DNA of 17,726 bases from JBCBSZ01 sp039197885 (lineage in GTDB: Bacteria; Actinomycetota; Acidimicrobiia; Acidimicrobiales; Poriferisodalaceae). How positions within the stretch are numbered: the stretch's first letter is position 1; each line of letters opens with the position of its first letter. The notes below the pieces were generated by a model, which had not been told where the DNA came from, did no database searches, and saw nothing but the letters and a program-made list of their open reading frames with translations. The position numbers and the translations under genes are program-made. Positions 6,700 to 11,589 of this stretch are shown here, piece by piece. The stretch covers positions 1 through 17,726 of the forward strand of contig JBCCTY010000055.1 in NCBI GenBank assembly GCA_039197885.1. Reading direction: 5' to 3'.

Positions 6700-7551
6700 G
6701 CGGTCTCCTGTGAGGACGTCGTGGACTGCGTCCCGGAGATCGTCGCCACGGTCGTCCGAGCCGGGCGGACAAGGTCCCGATGCCAGCGGCCAACCTCCCT
6801 CGAACCCCCGCTCGAGGTGCAGCTCGGCCAGCTGACTCGGGGCGAGACCGAACTCGACGCGGAAGGCGTGTGAGAGGGCGTCGGCCGAGCCATACCCGCA
6901 CCGGCCGGCCACCTCGCCGACCGTGAGGCCGTCGCGGAGCAGGCGGGTCGCCGTCTGGGCCCGGACCCGGAGCCGCCACCGACGGAACGGCAGGCCGGTC
7001 TGCTGGACGAAGAGACGTCGCAGCGTCCGTTCGCTCGCTCCGACGAGCGGTGCCCAGTCGGCCAGCTCCCGCCGGCTCGCCGGGTCGGACACCACTGCGT
7101 CGGCGACCTCGCGGGCCCGCGGATCCGTCGGGAAGCGGACCGGCAGCGGCTGCGTGGTGAACGACAGCGAGAGCTGCTCCGCAACGGCCCCGGCCAGGGC
7201 CAGGGCATGGGAGCTCTGCGGGACGCGGTGCAGGTGCACGAGCATCGGTCCGATCACCTCGCCGACCGACACGTGGGAGAACCGACGCCACGACGCCGGG
7301 CAGGAGGCCGACTCGAAGCGTGCCGCCCACCACGTCGACGAGGAGTCGACGTCATACGGGTGCTCAGCGGGGACCCAGAGCCCCAACGGCGCGCCGATCA
7401 CGGCCGCTTCCCGCGGCGTCCTCACCTGCAGCGCTGCCGTCGGGGACCACACGAGGTGGTGGTGCTGCTGATCGAACCGATCGGCGGCGGCGCCGGCGGA
7501 CAGCACCTCGACTCCCGCCAGGACCGGGCCACGTTCGGAGCGAGCTCGCAT
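5590..7551 (-). CDS. AraC-family regulator fused in frame to a siderophore-binding-protein-like lipoprotein
   Basis: The frame is open for 653 codons. Residues 1-150 resemble the sensory cupin domain of AraC proteins (QHHHLVWSPTAALQV, GLWVPAEHPYDV). Residues 165-250 are the double helix-turn-helix, with LVGASERTLRRLFVQQTG and VGEVAGRCGYGSADALSHAFRVEFG. Residues 251-284 are a linker, and 285-653 form a complete binding lipoprotein described separately. The linker has G or C at only 23 of 34 third positions, against 37 of 40 in the helix-turn-helix just before it, so it reads like former intergenic DNA. Trp254 (TGG) and Cys261 (TGT) are each one base from a stop, and an end at 254 would give a normal AraC length. 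B. subtilis Btr gives a precedent for an AraC/binding-protein fusion, but without an internal signal peptide. The start ATG 7549-7551 has only a poorly spaced GAGG. Confidence 0.6.
   Translation of the reverse strand: MRARSERGPVLAGVEVLSAGAAADRFDQQHHHLVWSPTAALQVRTPREAAVIGAPLGLWVPAEHPYDVDSSSTWWAARFESASCPASWRRFSHVSVGEVIGPMLVHLHRVPQSSHALALAGAVAEQLSLSFTTQPLPVRFPTDPRAREVADAVVSDPASRRELADWAPLVGASERTLRRLFVQQTGLPFRRWRLRVRAQTATRLLRDGLTVGEVAGRCGYGSADALSHAFRVEFGLAPSQLAELHLERGFEGGWPLASGPCPPGSDDRGDDLRDAVHDVLTGDRMLRVHRPTTLALCAVALLLAACADSDQVDGAASPSDSDSATAETTTTSDTATEAAAPETTAPEVAAAPGDATTRVITDMVGREVEIPVAPQRIAALQDLWLGIPLVATLGYDPLGIAGSQELAATAAAFTEGEVDFDGIEYLGLDWEINIEAVAAAEPDLILIVDWQQDLNLEGLSQVAPTLVISTMMDDGPLAHEAFLAELVGAEEQFAAQVADYDARVTEVRDAHGEEISDLSYTFMSFYPGDAPYIYATEGPAFDWNAGTAVLTDLGLEPSATVDGVVAPEDAFRALSFEEAPDYDADLVFLSLAGTNDVDDGLATVMSNMSAARNDQIVQVRDEVWNFPGIGRQTSILENLAELFETRELVDGPN
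6704..6709 (-). promoter_or_regulatory. Shine-Dalgarno of the binding lipoprotein, inside the fused frame
   Basis: AGGAGA on the minus strand, 4 nt from the ATG at 6699, is among the best ribosome binding sites in the window. It decides for an independent start of the lipoprotein within the longer AraC frame. Confidence 0.75.
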
Positions 7552-7573
7552 CCTCGGAACCTATGCCACGGCA

Positions 7574-7592
7574 TTAAGCACAGCTAACGGCC
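7574..7592. promoter_or_regulatory. Weak IdeR/DtxR-like iron box candidate upstream of the AraC gene
   Basis: The 19 bases starting TTAAGC and including GCTAAC match my recollection of the actinobacterial iron box (TTAGGTTAGGCTAACCTAA) at 10 positions, mainly TTA-x-G and GCTAAC. It lies 22 nt upstream of the AraC start, next to a 12-bp imperfect inverted repeat ATGCC-ac-GGCAT at 7563-7574. Iron control would suit a siderophore-binding lipoprotein, but the match is too weak to rely on. Confidence 0.2.
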
Positions 7593-7655
7593 GACGTGTC
7601 GACCCTCGCGGGTGCAGCATGCTGTCCATCCGGTCGGAGGACGACGGACGGCACG

Positions 7656-8096
7656 ATGCGAATCGACGAGACGACGGCGCGCCACCTCCTCGAGCGCAAC
7701 GATCACGGCGTCCTGCTGACCGTCCACCCCCGACACGGCGCCGACGGGGTACCGGTCGTGTTCGCCGTCACCGACGAGCACCTCGCCGTCCCCGTCGACC
7801 TCGTGAAGCCGAAGGCGTCGACCAGCCTCCAGCGGGAGCGCAACCTCGGGGCGGATCCCCGGGCGACGTTGCTGATCGACCACTGGGACGCGCACGATTG
7901 GTCTCGCCTCTGGTGGGTCCGTGCGCGCCTCCGGTGGGTCGACGGTTCCTCGATCGCGGTGCAGGAGGCACTCGCTGCCGGACTCGCCGAGCGGTACGAG
8001 CCCTACGCCGACCGCCCGTTCGCCCGGCTCCTGGTCTTCCACGTCGAGTCGGTCACCGGATGGGCCGCATCCGGTGATGCCATCGCCGCAGTCTGA
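7656..8096 (+). CDS. PPOX-class split-barrel protein, Rv0121-like, probable F420- or FMN-dependent oxidoreductase
   Basis: This 146-residue protein has the flavin-binding split beta-barrel of the pyridoxamine-phosphate-oxidase superfamily. VPVDLVKPKASTSLQRERNL at 45-64, DPRATLLIDHWD at 67-78 and DWSRLWWVR at 81-89 are the hallmarks of the Rv0121 group, which is thought to use coenzyme F420. Such enzymes are small, cytoplasmic and usually dimeric; the physiological substrate is unknown. The ATG at 7656 is preferred because the family begins just before the helix that leads into the first strand. A GTG at 7596 would add 20 residues unlike the family. The ribosome binding site is poor for both (GGAGG at 7636-7640 is 15 nt away). 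It is divergent from the AraC gene and converges with the thiolase-fold/DUF35 gene, 23 nt between stops. Confidence 0.85.
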   Translation: MRIDETTARHLLERNDHGVLLTVHPRHGADGVPVVFAVTDEHLAVPVDLVKPKASTSLQRERNLGADPRATLLIDHWDAHDWSRLWWVRARLRWVDGSSIAVQEALAAGLAERYEPYADRPFARLLVFHVESVTGWAASGDAIAAV

Positions 8097-8119
8097 TCCG
8101 GCGAGCGCGGTCGCTGCGA

Positions 8120-9538
8120 TCAGCCGGCGGGCGCGGTGCCGGATGACGGCCGCGCCTTCCAGAAGTAGTTGTGAACGCCGTCGGCGGTGAAGAGGCGGCG
8201 GAAGGTCATCTCGACCCGATCGCCGATCTTGACCGTCTCGGGATCGACGTCGGTGACCTCGCACTGGAACCGGCCGCCACCGTCGAAGTCGATCACCGCG
8301 GCCACGACCGGCGGTGACAGCGAGAAGGCCAGCCGGTCGACGGTGAAGGTCACGATCGTGGCCGGCACGTCGGCCATCGGGATCGGCTCCATCTCGTCGA
8401 CGGCTCCACCCTCGTAGGAGACCCGTCGGGGTGGGAGGTGGATGGCGCCAGAGGAACGGTCCTTCGAACCCACGAAGGCGTACTTCCAGTCCTCCATCCG
8501 AGCGGCGGGCGGCGCCGCGGGACGGTCGGGATCGGGGCGACGGGGCGGCTCGCGATCGAGCATGCCCCGCCAGGTGAGGAAGAGCGGGTAGTCGAGGCCG
8601 TCGTTGCCGGCGGCGATCTGGTCGGCGACGGGATCGGCGGACGTGTAGGACGCCACCGCCTCGGTGGTGCGGAACACGAGCACATCGCAGCCGTCGGCCA
8701 GCACCACGAGGGCGATCGTCTGACCCGGCTCGGCCCGGTCGAGCACCGAGGCGAGGAGCAGTCCCGGGTGGGCGGTGCCGGTGTTGCCGATCACGGCGGA
8801 CAGATCCTCGACGACCTCGCCGAGCTGGCCCACGACCCGGCCGCTCCCCCGCACGGCCCGGGCGGAGAGCCCGGTGAGGAGCACCTGGTCGACGCTGGCC
8901 GGATCGACACCACTCGACTCGAACGCCGACTTCATGGCCTGTTCGACGAGCGGGAGGTAGGCGTGCTCGCCGAAGCGTTCCTCCCAGACCTTCGACGCCG
9001 GCGAACCGGGCGTGCGCCACCGGTCGAGGAACTCCCCGGTCGCCGACCCGGACCCGACGAACTCGGCGATGACCGGTCCGTCGTGGTCGCCACCGACGAG
9101 GAGCGCCGCGGCGCCGTCGCCGCCGTCGCGTTCGTCGGCAGACCCCGGGAGGCCGGTCCGCATGTCGGCGGCGGTGACCAGGGACGTGCCCCCCGAGGTG
9201 CACGCGCCGAGCAGCGCGCCGACACCCGAGCGGGCCGAGCCGACCATGTCGAACGCCGGGACGTTGGACGGCAGGCGGAGCGCGGCGTGGATCGCCGTGG
9301 CGTTGGTCTTGTCGAGGTAGGGCGGGGTCGCGGTCGAGAAGGCGAGCGCCGACGGCTCGACGTCGGTGCTGCGCAGGAGCCGGCGACCGGCCTCGACCGC
9401 CATCGTCGTGGCGTCCTCGTCGTAGGAGGCCACCGACCGCGTCCCTCGTCCACCGGGTTGGCCGAGCGTGGCCCCGATGGCCGAGCGCTGCAGCCGGAAG
9501 TACGGGACGTAGGCGCCGTAGGCGATGATCCCTCGCAT
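8120..9538 (-). CDS. HMG-CoA-synthase-like thiolase-fold protein fused to a DUF35 OB-fold domain
   Basis: This is a 472-residue fusion. Residues 1-330 follow the HMG-CoA synthase/KAS III fold (GIIAYGAYVPYFRL, DEDATTMAVEAGRRLL, NATAIHAALRLPSNVPAFDMVG, GNTGTAHPGLLLASVL). About 350-460 is a DUF35 OB domain (WKYAFVGSKDRSSGAIHLPPR, then TVDRLAFSLSPPVVAAVIDFDGGG). At the expected nucleophilic cysteine (archaeal ACKAGT, animal ACYGGT) the sequence reads SARSGV, so Ala102 replaces Cys; at the expected acid (GTET/GSES) it reads STAT, Ala70. The DUF35 zinc-ribbon cysteines are also absent. The fold is clear, but a standard HMG-CoA synthase reaction looks unlikely; acyl-CoA binding or another C-C bond reaction is possible, as in sterol-side-chain Ltp2/DUF35 aldolase pairs. 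A good GGGGGAG site sits 5 nt before ATG 9536-9538. It lies 45 nt after the glycosylase gene. Confidence 0.85.
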   Translation of the reverse strand: MRGIIAYGAYVPYFRLQRSAIGATLGQPGGRGTRSVASYDEDATTMAVEAGRRLLRSTDVEPSALAFSTATPPYLDKTNATAIHAALRLPSNVPAFDMVGSARSGVGALLGACTSGGTSLVTAADMRTGLPGSADERDGGDGAAALLVGGDHDGPVIAEFVGSGSATGEFLDRWRTPGSPASKVWEERFGEHAYLPLVEQAMKSAFESSGVDPASVDQVLLTGLSARAVRGSGRVVGQLGEVVEDLSAVIGNTGTAHPGLLLASVLDRAEPGQTIALVVLADGCDVLVFRTTEAVASYTSADPVADQIAAGNDGLDYPLFLTWRGMLDREPPRRPDPDRPAAPPAARMEDWKYAFVGSKDRSSGAIHLPPRRVSYEGGAVDEMEPIPMADVPATIVTFTVDRLAFSLSPPVVAAVIDFDGGGRFQCEVTDVDPETVKIGDRVEMTFRRLFTADGVHNYFWKARPSSGTAPAG

Positions 9539-9583
9539 CGAGTCTCCCCCTCGTCGATCCGGGGGTGACCCTAGGGCGCCGGG

Positions 9584-10471
9584 TCAGCGACGGCTGAAAT
9601 CGACGAGGCCGAGGCGTGGGCCGTACTTCGGTGCGCTCTGCCCGGAACCCTTGATGAGTCGGATCACCCGACCGCGATGCCCGGCGTAGGGGGCGAGCAG
9701 CTCGAGCATCCGCTCGTCGTCGGCGCGAGGTTCACCGGCGAGGACCCACGCCACGTTGTTGGGGATGTGGAAGTCGCCGACGGGCACGGCGTCGGCGTCG
9801 CCCAGCGCCTGCCAGCGCACCCAGGCCGAGGTCCACGGGCCGATGCCGCGGATCGTCCGGAGCCGGCGCTCCAGCTCACCTGACGGCATCGACACCGCCT
9901 CCTCCAGCCGATGAGCGACCCGCGCTGCTCGGATGATGGTGTCGGCGCGCTTGCGCTCGACGCCGTGGCGGTGGAGCTCGAACGAACCGATCCGCGCCAG
10001 CTGTCGGGCCGACGGGAACGCGCGGAACCCGTCGGGAGCCGGCCCCGGCGCCGGGTCGCCCCACTTGCGCACGATGCCACGCAGGCTCCGCATGGCCATC
10101 GTGGTCTGCACCTTCTGGCCGAGGATCGCCGGGAGGAGGGCCTCGACGACCCGCTCGGTCCGCCCGAACCGGATCGACCGCTGCCGCCGGGTGATCTCGA
10201 CGAGCGGCCCGTGCAACGGCCGGAACGAGTCGGGGTCGTCCTGGCTGCCGAGGAGGCCACCGACCCGATCGAGCATCCATCCACCCCCGTCACCCCAGGC
10301 CCGGGCCCGGACGGCACGCCCGCTCGGTGCACCGACGTGGAGGGTCCCGAGCCCGTCGGGCGTGTGGGTCGCCCACCACAATCCCGTGCGGTCGAGCCGG
10401 GTCGCCTTGTCACCGAACGTGGCCTGGCGCAGATCGGGCTCGAAGTCGAGCTCCATCGTGCGGGCGGCCAT
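9584..10471 (-). CDS. AlkA-type DNA-3-methyladenine glycosylase (HhH-GPD superfamily)
   Basis: This 295-residue base-excision repair enzyme removes alkylated bases from DNA. It shows the helix-hairpin-helix LRTIRGIGPWTSAW at 204-217 and the catalytic aspartate at 233 in AVPVGDFHIPN, 22 residues after the hairpin glycine as in AlkA. ALLPAILGQKVQTTMA at 111-126 is the standard first helix of the HhH-GPD domain. The N-terminal 100 residues match the position of the AlkA beta domain. There is no Fe-S cysteine cluster, so it is not a MutY/Nth type. The frame is open to 10537, but the ATG at 10469-10471 lies 10 nt after the stop of the upstream membrane-protein gene and avoids overlap; a second ATG five codons on is possible. 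Translational coupling to the upstream gene is likely, since no Shine-Dalgarno is evident. Confidence 0.9.
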   Translation of the reverse strand: MAARTMELDFEPDLRQATFGDKATRLDRTGLWWATHTPDGLGTLHVGAPSGRAVRARAWGDGGGWMLDRVGGLLGSQDDPDSFRPLHGPLVEITRRQRSIRFGRTERVVEALLPAILGQKVQTTMAMRSLRGIVRKWGDPAPGPAPDGFRAFPSARQLARIGSFELHRHGVERKRADTIIRAARVAHRLEEAVSMPSGELERRLRTIRGIGPWTSAWVRWQALGDADAVPVGDFHIPNNVAWVLAGEPRADDERMLELLAPYAGHRGRVIRLIKGSGQSAPKYGPRLGLVDFSRR

Positions 10472-10481
10472 CACTCGGAGG

Positions 10482-10868
10482 CTAGGCGGAGCGCAGGTTC
10501 CGGTGGGCGGCCACCACCACGGTGACGGCCATGGCAAAGCCGAGCAGGGCCACGGGGGCGATCGTCGTGCCGTTGTCGAGGAAGAGCTTGTGCGGCCCCA
10601 TCCCGACCATCGAGACGAGGGCGAAGCCGGCGACGAGGTACTGCCCCACCCGCTCGCCGGCCAACAGCGCCGGCACGGCGGCGACGCCGAGCGCCGCCAT
10701 CGCCACGATCATCGGCACGACGTCGGCGGGCGGGTGTGGCTCGAGCCCGGCGAGGGCCGCCGCCACCTGCACGAGGTGGAGCAGGACCAGCGCGAGGACG
10801 CAGCCGAGCTGCACGGTCGTCGCGGCGTCGCGCTCGGTCTCGGGGCGGATGGTCGTGATCGTGGTCAT
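10482..10868 (-). CDS. Small four-helix membrane protein of unknown function
   Basis: This 128-residue protein has four hydrophobic segments at about 19-42, 48-71, 75-97 and 104-125, with a short polar N-terminus (MTTITTIRPETERDAA). I do not recognise the family. The conserved-looking polar spot is GMGPHKLFLDNG at 89-100, between segments 3 and 4. The start is well supported: AGGGAG lies 7 nt before ATG 10866-10868. The gene is the first of a probable three-gene transcript (membrane protein, DNA glycosylase, thiolase-fold/DUF35 protein) with gaps of 10 and 45 nt. It faces a TetR regulator gene across 94 nt holding a strong promoter, so the TetR protein probably controls it. Small membrane proteins next to TetR genes are often transport or stress related, but nothing in the sequence settles this. 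Confidence 0.8.
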   Translation of the reverse strand: MTTITTIRPETERDAATTVQLGCVLALVLLHLVQVAAALAGLEPHPPADVVPMIVAMAALGVAAVPALLAGERVGQYLVAGFALVSMVGMGPHKLFLDNGTTIAPVALLGFAMAVTVVVAAHRNLRSA

Positions 10869-10909
10869 CGGGTGGCTCCCTGTTATCCGTACTTGTTGGT
10901 CTGATTATG

Positions 10910-10938
10910 AATATCGTACGGCCAGGTACCGTTGTCAA
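10910..10938 (-). promoter_or_regulatory. Promoter of the membrane protein-glycosylase-DUF35 run
   Basis: On the minus strand a consensus TTGACA (10938-10933) is followed by exactly 17 bp and GATATT (10915-10910, 4 of 6 matches). The start codon is 41 nt further on, leaving room for the AGGGAG site. The surrounding bases are unusually A/T-rich for this genome. The spacer contains ACGG-N7-CCGT (10918-10932), and a CCGTAC/GTACGG pair spans 10887-10892 and 10916-10921. Both are candidate half-sites for the adjacent TetR protein. Confidence 0.7.
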
Positions 10939-10948
10939 GCACGACGTC

Positions 10949-10955
10949 GAGGAGG
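10949..10955 (+). promoter_or_regulatory. Shine-Dalgarno of the TetR gene
   Basis: GAGGAGG lies 7 nt before the GTG at 10963. It decides for this GTG as the start rather than any codon further upstream in the long open frame. Confidence 0.8.
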
Positions 10956-10962
10956 ACCATCC

Positions 10963-11589
10963 GTGGCGACGACCGCCGATCCACCACGCCGGCGGGGACG
11001 GCCCCGGGCCGGCGAGCGCGAGGAGCGACACCGCCGCGTGATCGACGCCGCCTTCGCCGAGCTGGTCGAGCACGGCGCCGAACGGGTGACGATGCTCGGC
11101 ATCGCCGAGCGAGCGGGAGCGTCGAAGGAGACGCTCTACTCGTGGTTCGGGAACCGGCTGGGCCTGCTGCGGGCGATGATCGAGGAGAACGCCGACGGCG
11201 CAGCAGCCCGGGTGCGGGCCGCGCTCGAGGGCGACGCCGACCCGAGGGAGACCCTGGTCGGGTTCGCCGCCGGGCTGCTCACGTTGCTCACCGATCCCCG
11301 CTCCGTCGCGCTCAACCGTGCGGCGATGACGTCACCGGAACTGGCCGAGACGCTGCTCGCGTCGGGGCGTCACCGAGTCGGGCCGATCGTCGAGGAGTAC
11401 CTCGTCCGCCTCGATGCCGACGGCGTGCTGTCGATCGACGATCCGGCAGCGGCGTTCCGGTTGCTCTACGGGCTGGTCATCCAGGACACCCAGATCCGGG
11501 TGCTCCTGGGCGAGGCTCCGCCCGGACCGGTCGAGCTCCGCGCTCAGGCCGAGCGGGGCGTGGCGGCCTTCTTCCGCCTCAGCTCGTGA
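10963..11589 (+). CDS. TetR-family transcriptional regulator
   Basis: This 208-residue dimeric repressor-type protein has a basic N-terminal arm (PPRRRGRPRAGEREERHRR). The helix-turn-helix spans 42-77 (VTMLGIAERAGASKETLYSWFGNRLGLLRAMIEENA), with the usual TLYSWFGNR recognition helix. The C-terminal ligand domain (about 95-200, SVALNRAAMTSPELAETLLASG, then FRLLYGLVIQDTQIRVLLGE) resembles the AefR-like TetR_C group. The ligand cannot be read from sequence. The start is GTG 10963 with a strong ribosome binding site. It is divergent from the small membrane protein gene, whose promoter lies in the shared 94-nt gap, so that gene and its two followers are the likely targets, with possible autoregulation. 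Its stop overlaps the end of the convergent secreted-protein gene by 11 nt. Confidence 0.93.
   Translation: MATTADPPRRRGRPRAGEREERHRRVIDAAFAELVEHGAERVTMLGIAERAGASKETLYSWFGNRLGLLRAMIEENADGAAARVRAALEGDADPRETLVGFAAGLLTLLTDPRSVALNRAAMTSPELAETLLASGRHRVGPIVEEYLVRLDADGVLSIDDPAAAFRLLYGLVIQDTQIRVLLGEAPPGPVELRAQAERGVAAFFRLSS

Noticed and set aside
7596..7655. GTG 7596 as the start of the PPOX-class gene
   Set aside because: The added residues contain Cys-Cys and Arg-Arg segments unlike the Rv0121 group; ATG 7656 gives the normal family start.
8098..8127. CCGGC...GCCGG inverted repeat between convergent genes as a terminator
   Set aside because: The arms are only 5 bp with a 20-nt loop, there is no T-tract, and the right arm lies inside the DUF35 coding region.
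10472..10537. Start of the DNA glycosylase at 10537
   Set aside because: It would add a Pro/Trp-rich segment and overlap the upstream membrane-protein gene by more than 50 nt; the ATG at 10471 fits the gap of 10 nt.
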